64,000 nt of DNA from the NCBI RefSeq assembly GCF_009937975.1, contig NZ_AP018441.1:5270001-5334000 (forward strand), read 5' to 3'. This document shows, one piece after another, positions 36,915 through 45,801 of the stretch; position 1 is the first letter of the stretch, and the number at the start of each line of letters is the position of its first letter. Under the pieces are notes generated by a model. The model saw only the letters and a program-made list of their open reading frames with translations, searched no databases and had not been told where the DNA came from. Source of the DNA: Undibacterium sp. YM2 (GTDB taxonomy: Bacteria; Pseudomonadota; Gammaproteobacteria; Burkholderiales; Burkholderiaceae_D). The position numbers were made by a program, and so were the translations under genes.

Positions 36915-38303
36915 ATGAGCAAAAAACTTATCCGCTTCAATGCATTCCAGATGAACACTGTTGGTCATCAATCACCCGGCATGTGGCGTCACCCCAGGGA
37001 TAATAGTCATCGCTACATCAGCGCAGATCACTGGACAGAGCTGGCCCGCCTGCTGGAAAAAGGTTTGTTTGATGCCATCTTCCTGGCAGATGTGCTGGGT
37101 GTATATGACGTGTACGCCGGTGACACCGATGCAGCATTGCGCCATGCGATACAAGTGCCGCTGAATGATCCATTGGCGCTGGTGCCACTGATGGCCAGCG
37201 TCACCAAACATCTGGGCTTTGGCGTGACTTGCGCACTGACTTATGAACACCCTTATACCTTTGCACGCCGTATCTCTACGCTGGATCATTTGACGCAGGG
37301 GCGCATAGGCTGGAATATCGTGACGGGCTATCTGGATAGTGCAGCCCGTAACCTGGGCCTGCAAAAACAACTGAGCCATGATGAACGCTATGACCTGGCG
37401 GATGAGTACATGGAGGTGGTTTATAAGTTATGGGAAAAAAGCTGGGATGACCATGCTGTCGTGCGCGATAAGGAACGTGGTATTTATACCGACCCCGCGC
37501 ATGTGCATGCCATCCATCACCATGGAAAATACTAAAGCGTGCCCGGCATACATTTGTCCGAGCCTTCACCGCAGAGAACGCCGCTGTTATTCCAGGCAGG
37601 TAATTCCACGCGTGGCACTGCCTTTGCAGCGCAGCATGCAGAATGCACTTTCGTCAGCGGCCCCAGCAAGCAGGTGGTTAAACGCTATGTTGATGATACT
37701 CGTGCAGCATTGAAAACTGCCGGGCGTGAGGCTGGCGATGTGTATATCTATGCACAGGCATTGATCATTACGGCAGAAAGCAGCGACGCCGCAAAAGCAA
37801 AATATCAGGAATATCGCCAGTACATCGATATCGATGCTTCACTGGCTTTATTGTCTGGCTGGACAGGTGTGGATTTTTCGAAGTTACCACTGGATGCGAC
37901 TATCGATTACATAGAATCTGAAGGGGGCCGCTCTGCACTGGCCTCATTCAGTTCTGCTGACCCAGGCAAGAAATGGACAGTGCGCGAAGCCGCAGAATTT
38001 ATCGCCCTCGGTGGCCGTGGGCCAGTGCTTGTTGGCAATGCAAGGGAAGTGGCTGATCAGCTCGAAGCATGGCTGGATGAAACCGGTATTGATGGCTTCA
38101 ACCTGAGCTTCGCTCTCGCGCATGAAACTATCAAGGATGTAGTGAAGTTCATCGTACCGGAATTGCAGGCGCGGGGCCGTTACAAGACCAGCTATAGCGA
38201 TGGCACTTTGCGCCAGCAGTTATTCCAGCGAGGTTCACGCCTGCCAGAAAATCACATAGGCAGAAATACACATATCAACAAACCGCTGGCTGATGCCGCT
38301 TAA
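36915..38303 (+). pseudogene. NtaA/SnaA/DszA-like flavin monooxygenase, broken by an in-frame stop
   Basis: A single reading frame of 463 codons holds one TAA at 37533-37535. The first half (206 residues: FNAFQMNTVGHQSPGMWRHP, DHWTELARLLEKGLFDAIFLADVLGVYDVY, GRIGWNIVTGYLDSAARN) and second half (from VPGIHLSEPSPQRTPLLFQAG to DGFNLSFALAHE) together make a complete NtaA/DszA-type FMNH2-dependent monooxygenase of normal length. The stop falls where family members read HHGKYF-(K)-VPGIH. The second half could restart at GTG 37539, but no ribosome-binding site is present. Either a recent nonsense mutation, a base-call error, or a split protein. Confidence 0.8.
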
Positions 38304-38314
38304 AAAGGAATACC

Positions 38315-39301
38315 ATGAAACGCCGCCATTTTCTACAACTGTCTACTGTTGCTGCAACTACTGGCATTGCAAGCTTGCCATCGCTCGTCCATGCCGCATC
38401 TGCACTCAAGGAGTTGCGTCTCGACTATGCTTATTACTCGCCAACCAGCCTGGTGTTGCGCCGCTTTGGCTGGCTGGAAGAAGAGTTTAAGGCTGATGGC
38501 ACGAATATCAAATGGGTACTCAGTGCAGGCAGTAACCGCGCCCTGGAATACCTGAATGCGAATAGCCTGGATATAGGTTCTACTGCGGGACTGGCCGCCT
38601 TGCTGGCCAAGGCCAATGGCAACCCTATCAAGACACCGTATATTTTTTCACGCCCTGAATGGACAGCGCTGGTAGTGCGCAAGGATTCTGCGATAAACAC
38701 TTTGGCGGATCTGAAAGGCAAAAAGGTCGCAGCGACCAAGGGCACTGATCCTTATCTGTTTTTACTGCGCGCCTTGAAAACCGCAGGTCTCAAACGTTCA
38801 GACATTGAACATGTGGGCTTGCAACATGCTGATGGCCGCGCCGCACTTGAACAAGGCAAGGTAGATGTGTGGGCCGGGCTTGACCCGCATATGGCAGCCA
38901 GTGAACTGGAGGCCAATTCACGCCTGATTTATCGTAACGTCGCTTTCAATACTTATGGCTTTTTGAATGTACGTGAAGAATTTCTGAATAACCACGGCGC
39001 GGAAGTAAGTCGCGTATTGCGGGCTTATGAAAAAGCCAGGGCATGGATACGTACCAACCCAGCTGAGGCGGCAAAAATTTTGTCCGAAGAAGCCAAGGTC
39101 AGTTTGCCGGTTGCCTTGTTGCAAATCAAATTGCGCAGTGACTTTAGCAATGCACTTCCATCGAATGAACATATACAGGCCTTGCAGGTCGCTGCACCTA
39201 TACTGCAGGATGAAGGTCTGGTAAAACCTGGCGTTGATCTGAGCCGTACCATACGCGATCTTGTTGATACCCGCTTTGCCCAGAAGCTGGTCACGGTGTA
39301 A
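38315..39301 (+). CDS. ssuA: Sulfonate ABC transporter substrate-binding protein
   Basis: A 328-residue binding protein for aliphatic sulfonates or related compounds. The N-terminus KRRHFLQLSTVAATTGIASLPSLVHAA resembles a twin-arginine signal (RRHFLQ) ending near residue 28. SsuA-type features are LRLDYAYYSPTSLVLRRFGWLEEEF, SAGSNRALEYLNANSLDIGSTAG and KKVAATKGTDPYLFLLRAL. AAGGA lies 5 bases before the ATG. It follows the broken monooxygenase by 11 bases and starts an ssuACB-like set without ssuD or ssuE. Confidence 0.9.
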   Translation: MKRRHFLQLSTVAATTGIASLPSLVHAASALKELRLDYAYYSPTSLVLRRFGWLEEEFKADGTNIKWVLSAGSNRALEYLNANSLDIGSTAGLAALLAKANGNPIKTPYIFSRPEWTALVVRKDSAINTLADLKGKKVAATKGTDPYLFLLRALKTAGLKRSDIEHVGLQHADGRAALEQGKVDVWAGLDPHMAASELEANSRLIYRNVAFNTYGFLNVREEFLNNHGAEVSRVLRAYEKARAWIRTNPAEAAKILSEEAKVSLPVALLQIKLRSDFSNALPSNEHIQALQVAAPILQDEGLVKPGVDLSRTIRDLVDTRFAQKLVTV

Positions 39302-39323
39302 CCCAGACTAGCGAACCAGTATC

Positions 39324-40163
39324 ATGCCATCGACCAGCGCCACCATTATTGCGGATACGCCTGCCAAGACTGTCACTGTCAGCAGGCAGCGCCCTGTCAT
39401 GCCGCGCTTTTTATTGGGCTTGATACTGCCTTTTGCCTTGATCGCGCTGGCAGAAATCAGTGTCAGCCGTGGCTGGATCGCGGCCAATCACTTGCCTGCT
39501 CCCAGCGAGATTTTCAATACCATTGCTCACCTGGCGCAGCAAGGCTTGCCAGCGCACATAGGCATCAGCAGCGCCAGGGTGGCGGCTGGTTTTATTTCAG
39601 GGGCCAGCCTGGCTATTGTGACCGGTTCACTGGTGGGTCTGAGTAATCGCCTGGAGGCGATACTGGACCCCAGCTTTCAGGCTTTGCGTGCGATACCTTC
39701 GCTGGCCTGGGTGCCTTTGCTGTTACTGTGGCTGGGCATAGATGAAGCACCGAAGCTGGTGCTGATTGCCATTGGTGCTTTCTTCCCTGTATATATGGGT
39801 GTGGTATCTGGCATACGCGGGGTGGACCGGCGACTCATCGAAGTGGGCAAGCTGTATCACTTGTCCACCACCGCCATGATCAGGCGCATACTCTTGCCTG
39901 CTGCTTTGCCGGCCATTATCACTGGCTTGCGCAATGGCCTCAGCCTGGCCTGGATGTTCATGGTAGCGGCAGAACTGATTGCTGCCAGCCAGGGCCTGGG
40001 TTATCTGCTGACGGATGGTCGCGAAACCAGCCGTGCCGATATCGTACTGGCGGCGATAGCCATACTCGCGGTCTTGGGCAAGAGCAGCGACTGGCTCATG
40101 CAAAAACTGGAAACGCATTTGCTGGTCTGGCGTGATACTTACCAGCATGGCAGTGGTGCGTAA
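39324..40163 (+). CDS. ssuC: Sulfonate ABC transporter permease
   Basis: A 279-residue permease with about six helices. The coupling loop is RRLIEVGKLYHLSTTAMIRRILLPAALPAIITGLRNGLSLAWMFMVAAELIAASQGLGYLLTDGRE, with SsuC-type AASQGLGYL. The C-terminal QKLETHLLVWRD is typical of sulfonate permeases. It lies between the binding protein and the ATPase genes, and its end is 2 bases before the ssuB ATG. Confidence 0.9.
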   Translation: MPSTSATIIADTPAKTVTVSRQRPVMPRFLLGLILPFALIALAEISVSRGWIAANHLPAPSEIFNTIAHLAQQGLPAHIGISSARVAAGFISGASLAIVTGSLVGLSNRLEAILDPSFQALRAIPSLAWVPLLLLWLGIDEAPKLVLIAIGAFFPVYMGVVSGIRGVDRRLIEVGKLYHLSTTAMIRRILLPAALPAIITGLRNGLSLAWMFMVAAELIAASQGLGYLLTDGRETSRADIVLAAIAILAVLGKSSDWLMQKLETHLLVWRDTYQHGSGA

Positions 40164-40164
40164 G

Positions 40165-40920
40165 ATGAGCACATTTTCATCACCGTTTTTACAAATCGAA
40201 GTCGCCAGAAAATCCTATGGCACACGTCAGATACTCAAAAACCTGCAACTCAGCGTGCAACAAGGAGAAGTTCTCAGCCTGATCGGCGCAAGTGGCTGTG
40301 GCAAGAGTACCCTGCTATCCATCATTGCCGGACTGGATGGCAATTTTGAAGGGCAAATCAGCCTGGATGGCCGCAAGCTTCAGGGTGTCAGCCGCGACAT
40401 CGGTTTTATCTTCCAGGAGCCACGCTTGTTCCCCTGGCTGACGGTGGCGCAAAATATTGCTTTCGATAGTGATGACGCCAGCCGCGACCAGCCTAAAGTT
40501 GCCAGGCTATTGGCGGAAGTCGGTATGCACGGTTATGAGCATGCCCTGCCCAAGCAATTATCCGGCGGCCAGGCACAGCGCGTGGCAATTGCCCGTGGCT
40601 TATTCTCCAGCCCCAAAATCCTGTTGCTGGATGAACCATTTTCTGCTGTGGATGCCTTCACCCGTATGAAGTTGCAGGATTTGCTGATCAATATCACCTG
40701 CGAGCATGGGTTGACCATCATTCTGGTCAGCCATGATATTGATGAAGCCCTGTACCTGAGTGACCGCGTCGTACTAATGGAACATAAGGTTCAACAGACA
40801 GCGAGCATACGACAAGAATTTGCCGTATTGCAGGAAAGACCACGCAAGCGGGCGTTGCCAGCTTTATCAGCAATGAAGCTCGACATTCTGGAAAGCTTGC
40901 ACGAAGCACATGCCTTTTAA
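40165..40920 (+). CDS. ssuB: Sulfonate ABC transporter ATP-binding protein
   Basis: A 251-residue ABC ATPase. Walker A GASGCGKST is at 41-49, then FIFQEPRLFPWLTVAQNI, signature LSGGQAQR, Walker B ILLLDEPFSAVD, and ILVSHDIDEALYLSDRV. FQEPRLFPW is characteristic of SsuB. ATG 40165 gives the usual N-terminus; the frame opens earlier, inside ssuC. It is the last gene of the sulfur block; no terminator hairpin was found in the 225-base gap to minC. Confidence 0.92.
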   Translation: MSTFSSPFLQIEVARKSYGTRQILKNLQLSVQQGEVLSLIGASGCGKSTLLSIIAGLDGNFEGQISLDGRKLQGVSRDIGFIFQEPRLFPWLTVAQNIAFDSDDASRDQPKVARLLAEVGMHGYEHALPKQLSGGQAQRVAIARGLFSSPKILLLDEPFSAVDAFTRMKLQDLLINITCEHGLTIILVSHDIDEALYLSDRVVLMEHKVQQTASIRQEFAVLQERPRKRALPALSAMKLDILESLHEAHAF

Positions 40921-41145
40921 GCGGATTTAAGTGCAGCAGTCCTTCATTTTTGTCATGCCGTTTTGTGGCTTTGTAAAATAAAAAGTGCATAATTTTGCAA
41001 TCCAGCCCGCCTATTGGTAGGATTAGTCCTTTTCATGCCTGCTATTAATGGCGCATGGATATGATACTGGCAAGGGAGGCTGCAATTATTTCTCTCGTGC
41101 AAGTATTTGGGCAATAAGCAAATTTACCACTATTTTTTGGATGCC

Positions 41146-41940
41146 ATGCAAAACAGCCTGACGCGCAAGCCTATCGAAATCAAGATTTCTACTGTTGTTG
41201 CTGTTGCAATTTTGCTGCATGACTCCGCTTTCCCTGTGCTCGAAGCAGCGTTGAAGGAAATGACTGCGGGTTCGCCTGACTTTTTTGATGATGAATTTGC
41301 CGTCATTGATGTCGAAGCGATTACTGAACAGACGCTGGACTGGAATGCACTGATCCCTCTGTTCAAGTCGCATGGACTGAACCCGGTTGCGGTGCGCCAT
41401 GCGCGTGAAGAGGACCATGCCACCATACGCTCGCATGGCCTGAGTATAGATGTGGTCAGCAAACCCAGGACAGAGCCTGAACTTAAGCTTGAAGCCTCGC
41501 TTGAAACGCCAGTTGAACCGCAGCCGGCTCCAGCACCTGTAGAGGTAGCAGCAGTTCCGGCACCCGTTGCTGTTGAACCACAAGTCATTATCCGCAATAT
41601 GCCTGCCATGGTCATCGATACGCCTGTGCGCGCTGGCCAGCGCATCTATGCACGCGGGGCTGACCTGATCATTACCGCCTCAGTCAATAACGGGGCTGAA
41701 GTGATTGCCGATGGCAGTATCCATATTTATGCACCTTTGCGTGGTCGTGCCCTGGCAGGTGCGACAGGCAATACCGAAGCCAGGATTTTTGCCCTGACCA
41801 TGGAACCTGAACTGGTCTCCATCGCCGGGATTTACCGTACGTTTGAAAATGGCTTCCCGCCGTTACAGCCCCACCATCCGGTTCAAGTTAAACTGCATGG
41901 TGACAGTATTGAAGTATCATCAGTGAAATCAGCAGGCTGA
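41146..41940 (+). CDS. minC: Septum-site-determining protein MinC
   Basis: A 264-residue inhibitor of FtsZ ring assembly. The N-terminal FtsZ-binding domain (about 1-105) is joined by a Pro/Ala/Val-rich linker to the C-terminal beta-helix with RAGQRIYARGADLIITASVNNGAEVIADGSIHIYAPLRGRALAGATGNTEARIFALTMEPELVSIAG, the MinD-binding domain. I start at ATG 41146 (MQNSLTRKPIEIK), the family-like N-terminus, and not at the TTG 41107. First gene of minCDE, with 45 bases to minD. Confidence 0.95.
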   Translation: MQNSLTRKPIEIKISTVVAVAILLHDSAFPVLEAALKEMTAGSPDFFDDEFAVIDVEAITEQTLDWNALIPLFKSHGLNPVAVRHAREEDHATIRSHGLSIDVVSKPRTEPELKLEASLETPVEPQPAPAPVEVAAVPAPVAVEPQVIIRNMPAMVIDTPVRAGQRIYARGADLIITASVNNGAEVIADGSIHIYAPLRGRALAGATGNTEARIFALTMEPELVSIAGIYRTFENGFPPLQPHHPVQVKLHGDSIEVSSVKSAG

Positions 41941-41985
41941 CGCCCCCAATTTTCAGTATCTTCGGATAGATAAAAGGAGTTATTT

Positions 41986-42801
41986 GTGGCAAGAATCATC
42001 GTTGTGACATCCGGTAAAGGCGGCGTAGGCAAGACTACTTCCAGTGCCAGTTTTTCTTCCGGCCTGGCCATGCGCGGGCATAAAACAGCCGTACTGGACT
42101 TTGACGTGGGTCTGCGTAATCTTGACCTCATCATGGGTTGTGAGCGCCGTGTCGTATATGACCTGGTGAATGTCATCAGCGGCGAAGCGACCCTGAACCA
42201 GGCCCTGATCAAGGATAAGCACTGCGATAATTTGTTTATTTTGCCCGCCTCACAAACCCGCGATAAAGATGCGCTGACCGAAGAAGGCGTTGAGCGGGTA
42301 CTGAATGAGCTGATCAAGATGGATTTTGAATTTATTGTCTGCGATTCGCCTGCCGGTATCGAGCGCGGTGCCGTCATGGCATTGACCTTTGCCGATGAGG
42401 CTATCGTCGTCACCAATCCTGAAGTCTCTTCAGTACGCGATTCTGACCGCATCCTGGGCATCATCCAGGCCAAGTCCAAGCGTGCCCAGGCGGGTGGTGA
42501 ACCGGTCAAAGAACATCTGCTGATCACCCGTTATTCACCAAAACGGGTGGAAGCTGGTGAAATGTTATCTTACACCGATGTACAGGAAATCTTGCGCATC
42601 CCGCTGATTGGTGTTATTCCTGAATCCGAAGCGGTGCTTCATGCGTCTAATCAAGGTAACCCTGCCATTCACATGAAGGGCAGTGATGTATCGGATGCCT
42701 ATGAAGACGTGGTTTCCCGCTTTTTGGGGGCAGAAGTGCCCTTGCGTTTCATCAATTACGAAAAACCGGGGCTGCTGCAACGCATTTTCGGAGGCAAATA
42801 A
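41986..42801 (+). CDS. minD: Septum-site-determining ATPase MinD
   Basis: A 271-residue deviant-Walker ATPase that dimerises on the membrane with ATP, recruits MinC and is released by Min[10 protein letters not shown] lies at residues 10-18 with signature Lys11 and catalytic Lys16. The C-terminal amphipathic membrane-targeting helix is [10 protein letters not shown]. The GTG start at 41986 is set by AAGGAG eight bases upstream. The minE ATG follows at once (1 base). Confidence 0.97.
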   Translation: MARIIVVTSGKGGVGKTTSSASFSSGLAMRGHKTAVLDFDVGLRNLDLIMGCERRVVYDLVNVISGEATLNQALIKDKHCDNLFILPASQTRDKDALTEEGVERVLNELIKMDFEFIVCDSPAGIERGAVMALTFADEAIVVTNPEVSSVRDSDRILGIIQAKSKRAQAGGEPVKEHLLITRYSPKRVEAGEMLSYTDVQEILRIPLIGVIPESEAVLHASNQGNPAIHMKGSDVSDAYEDVVSRFLGAEVPLRFINYEKPGLLQRIFGGK

Positions 42802-42802
42802 T

Positions 42803-43066
42803 ATGGCTCTGCTTTCATTTTTATTTAATACCAAACCAAAAACCGCCAATGTGGCGAAGGAACGTCTGCAAATTATCATCGCCCGTGAGCGCACAGGCCG
42901 TGATGGCTATGATTTTTTGCCAGCATTGCGTGAAGAACTGATCGCCGTGATTTCAAAATACACCAAGGTCAATCCGGAAGATATCAAAGTGTCACTGGAT
43001 AAACAGGGTAATCTGGAAGTGCTGGACGTGAATGTGGTTTTGCCGGAACTGGAATTACGGAGTTAA
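42803..43066 (+). CDS. minE: Cell-division topological specificity factor MinE
   Basis: An 87-residue MinE. The N-terminal MinD-activating part is [28 protein letters not shown], and the C-terminal dimerisation part is [28 protein letters not shown] start at the ATG 42803 just after minD, because the longer in-frame extension from 42683 is minD sequence read in another frame. GGAGG precedes it. MinE stimulates MinD ATPase and gives the pole-to-pole oscillation. Confidence 0.96.
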   Translation: MALLSFLFNTKPKTANVAKERLQIIIARERTGRDGYDFLPALREELIAVISKYTKVNPEDIKVSLDKQGNLEVLDVNVVLPELELRS

Positions 43067-43288
43067 GTCATAAGAACACTGGCTGGTTTTACAAATACAG
43101 ACAGTGCGGCGAGGAATTTACTAAAAAACAACAAAATCAGCAATTGACGCCTTCTATTAGCGGAAGTTTGTAACAAGAAGTAATTTGTGTTTTATTCACA
43201 TTTTTTCACAATTACTTATTTTTTCACTTGCTTTCGATATAATGGAAGATATTCCACTTTATTTGCCGAACATCAACGGTAACATCCC
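43067..43288 (+). promoter_or_regulatory. AT-rich promoter region of the CHASE2/FecR signalling operon
   Basis: 222 bases between minE and the response regulator gene, rich in A/T runs. A perfect TATAAT at 43238-43243 lies 46 bases before the response-regulator start, with no good -35 box at 16-18 bases (nearest TTACTT is 20 away), so activation by a regulator is possible. No other feature seen. Confidence 0.45.
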
Positions 43289-43981
43289 ATGAGAATCGCT
43301 GTACTTGACGACGACAATAACTTGCTCGAATTGGTCTGCACCATATTGAATGCAGCCGGTCATACGACTCACCCTTTCCTGAGCGGGAAAGAGATGCTGC
43401 ATCAATTGCGCAGGGAGAGTTACGACATGCTGATACTGGACTGGCAAGTGCCAGACCTGAGCGGCACCGAGATTTTGCACTGGGTACGTGAAAAACTCTC
43501 TCCTACGCTGCCAGTCCTGTTCATGACCAGCCGTTCTGGTGAAGACGATATCGTCGCTGGCCTGGCAGCCGGTGCCGATGATTACATGATCAAACCGATA
43601 CGCCGCAGTGAAATGGTGGCAAGGGTGCAGGCCTTGTTACGCCGCGCTTATCCAACACAGGCAGCGTCTGAACATTTACAGTTTGGCATCTATAAATTTG
43701 AGACCCGCGCTGGCCGCGTCAGTGTCAATGATGTGCCTGTAGAAATGACTCAAAAAGAATTCGACCTGGCCCTGCTGCTGTTCCGCAACCTTGGCCGTCC
43801 CCTGTCCCGCGCTTACATACTCGAAGCAGTATGGTCACGCGATGTAGATATTCCTTCGCGTACCATGGATACGCATATTTCCAGAGTGCGCAGCAAACTG
43901 GAATTGCGACCGGAAAATGGCTACCGCCTGGCGCCCGTCTACAGTTACGGCTACCGCCTCGAACAAATGACACCAGAATAA
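43289..43981 (+). CDS. OmpR/PhoB-family response regulator
   Basis: A 230-residue response regulator. The receiver domain has the acidic cluster DDD at 7-9, phospho-acceptor Asp51 in LILDWQ, and Lys102 in MIKPIRR. The C-terminal winged-helix DNA-binding domain (about 128-225) contains MTQKEFDLALLLFRNLGRPLSRAYILEAVW and RTMDTHISRVRSKL. Followed, after a strong hairpin, by the FecR/LysM gene and the CHASE2 histidine kinase, which is the likely partner. Confidence 0.93.
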   Translation: MRIAVLDDDNNLLELVCTILNAAGHTTHPFLSGKEMLHQLRRESYDMLILDWQVPDLSGTEILHWVREKLSPTLPVLFMTSRSGEDDIVAGLAAGADDYMIKPIRRSEMVARVQALLRRAYPTQAASEHLQFGIYKFETRAGRVSVNDVPVEMTQKEFDLALLLFRNLGRPLSRAYILEAVWSRDVDIPSRTMDTHISRVRSKLELRPENGYRLAPVYSYGYRLEQMTPE

Positions 43982-43987
43982 ATACCT

Positions 43988-44011
43988 CCGGGGCAGCCAA
44001 GGCTGCCCCGG
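43988..44011 (+). terminator. Strong hairpin between the response regulator and FecR genes
   Basis: CCGGGGCAGC / GCTGCCCCGG, 10 perfect GC-rich pairs with loop CAAG. It is followed by AAAGCTTTTCCC, only a partial T-run. Placed 7 bases after the regulator stop and 28 before the next ATG. It may attenuate transcription into the downstream sensor genes or stabilise the upstream mRNA. Confidence 0.65.
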
Positions 44012-44038
44012 AAAGCTTTTCCCAACGAGGAGTCCCGC

Positions 44039-45757
44039 ATGAGACTAAGCGCCCCCACACTCTTGCGACAAATACCATATTGCGTGTTATTGAGCCTGAC
44101 ACTGGCCACACCCATCAGTATTTTTGCCAGCCCTGTACCGGCCAGCAATGCCACAACCGGCACACCAGGCAGTTTCATCAATACCCCGCCAGACATGACT
44201 TATTTCGCCCTGCAGGGCGATACTTTGACATCGATTGCCAAACGCTACACCGACAAGACCACCAACTGGCCGATACTGGGCAAGCGTAACAAGATAGGTA
44301 ATGACAGAACTATCCCCATAGGTACGGCGATACTGATACCGCTGGAACTGTTGCAAGAAGAACCCAGTGAAGCCAAGGTGATTGCCATGACTGGCAACCC
44401 GGTTTATAAAGCTGCGGATGGCACGGTTGGCACGCTGGCTCTGGGTAGCATATTGAAAGAAGGCGCGCAGATCAGCACCGACAAAAATGGTTTCCTGACC
44501 ATGGCCTTGCCGGATGAATCGCGCATCTCCATCCCATCGAACAGCAATGTCAGCCTGTCAAAGTTGCGCAAGACCAAATATACGGCCAGCCCGCGCACTG
44601 AAGTTACTTTATTGCAGGGCAAGGTAGAGTCACGCGTTTCTTCGCTGGTCAGTAACAAGGGGCGTTTTGAAGTACGCACCAACCTTGCTGTGGCGGGTGT
44701 ACGCGGCACCAATTTCCGCGTTGGTGTCAATGAAGACGGTATCGCCAATGAAGTGCTGGAAGGTGGCGTCGCCGTCAATAATACTACTGCCAAGAAGACG
44801 GATGAACTGGTACTGACTGCTGGCAAGGGTAATATCATTTCTGCTACGGGTGTCGGCAAGCCTGTAGATCTGCTGCCACCACCGAAGATGAATGACAGCT
44901 ATCTGCTGCAAGAACGTCCTACCCTGCAATTCCAGGTTGAAGCCAGCCCTGATGCTGCGGGCTATCGTGTACAAATTGCCCAGGACAAGGACATCATCAA
45001 TGTACTGGCAGAAAACCGCTACAAAGACAACCGCTTCAAGTTTGACGGCTTTGCTGATGGCAATTATTTTGTGCGCATTACCGCCATCGACAAACTGGGG
45101 CTGGAAGGCCTGCCACTGGTCAAAGCCGTGACCCTGAAAGCGCGCCCCGAACCACCTTTTACCGTACAGCCCAAAAACAAGACCAGGGCTGAACGTCTGG
45201 ATTTTGCCTGGACAGAAGCCAGCAATGCCGTGGCTTATCACTTGCAGGTCGCCAAAGATGCAGAATTCAAAAACCTGCTTATCGATAAACCTGACCTGAA
45301 AGAAGTACAGTTCAGCGCCGACCGTCCTGCCGAAGCTGAGTATTTCTGGCATGTTGCCACGATAGTGCAAAAAGATGGCAAGCCAGATCATGGACCTTAC
45401 AGCGATGCCCAGAAATTCCTGGTCTTGCCAGTCACCAGCCTCGCACCACCAGACGAAGGTAATGGCAATCAATTGTCATTTAGCTGGGCGTCTGAACCGG
45501 GACAGAAATTCCTGATACAGATAAGCACTGATGCTGATTTCAAGAAACTGTTCCTGAGCAAGGAGCTCGACAAGGCTGAGCTGAAGATCAACCGGCCAGA
45601 TGCGGGCGTCTACTTCATCCGTGTGCGTTCTACCGACCCGGATGGTTATGTCAGCCCCTTCTCATCGACCCAAAAAATCACGCTGCAACAGCGCTGGACC
45701 AGTGGTGACGGTTCTGCAATACAGAGTGGTAACGGCCCTGTCGGTACCAATTATTGA
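44039..45757 (+). CDS. LysM and FecR domain periplasmic protein
   Basis: A 572-residue exported protein; signal peptide about 1-31 (TLLRQIPYCVLLSLTLATPISIFAS). A LysM module at about 53-102 (ALQGDTLTSIAKRY...IPIGTAILIP) should bind peptidoglycan. A FecR domain at about 140-245 includes EVTLLQGKVESRV and FEVRTNLAVAGVRGTNFRV. Two or three FN3-like beta modules follow (YRVQIAQDKDIINVL, YHLQVAKDAEFKNLL, FLIQISTDADFKKLF). Lies between response regulator and CHASE2 kinase, so probably the cell-wall-sensing part of the same system. Confidence 0.9.
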   Translation: MRLSAPTLLRQIPYCVLLSLTLATPISIFASPVPASNATTGTPGSFINTPPDMTYFALQGDTLTSIAKRYTDKTTNWPILGKRNKIGNDRTIPIGTAILIPLELLQEEPSEAKVIAMTGNPVYKAADGTVGTLALGSILKEGAQISTDKNGFLTMALPDESRISIPSNSNVSLSKLRKTKYTASPRTEVTLLQGKVESRVSSLVSNKGRFEVRTNLAVAGVRGTNFRVGVNEDGIANEVLEGGVAVNNTTAKKTDELVLTAGKGNIISATGVGKPVDLLPPPKMNDSYLLQERPTLQFQVEASPDAAGYRVQIAQDKDIINVLAENRYKDNRFKFDGFADGNYFVRITAIDKLGLEGLPLVKAVTLKARPEPPFTVQPKNKTRAERLDFAWTEASNAVAYHLQVAKDAEFKNLLIDKPDLKEVQFSADRPAEAEYFWHVATIVQKDGKPDHGPYSDAQKFLVLPVTSLAPPDEGNGNQLSFSWASEPGQKFLIQISTDADFKKLFLSKELDKAELKINRPDAGVYFIRVRSTDPDGYVSPFSSTQKITLQQRWTSGDGSAIQSGNGPVGTNY

Positions 45758-45801
45758 TACAATCACAGCATAAAAAGGCCAGGAAAAATTAGCAGCACCC
45801 T

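Noticed and set aside
36915..38303. Two separate genes instead of one broken monooxygenase
   Set aside because: Both halves are in the same frame, meet at a conserved place of a single-domain family, and the second half has no ribosome-binding site.
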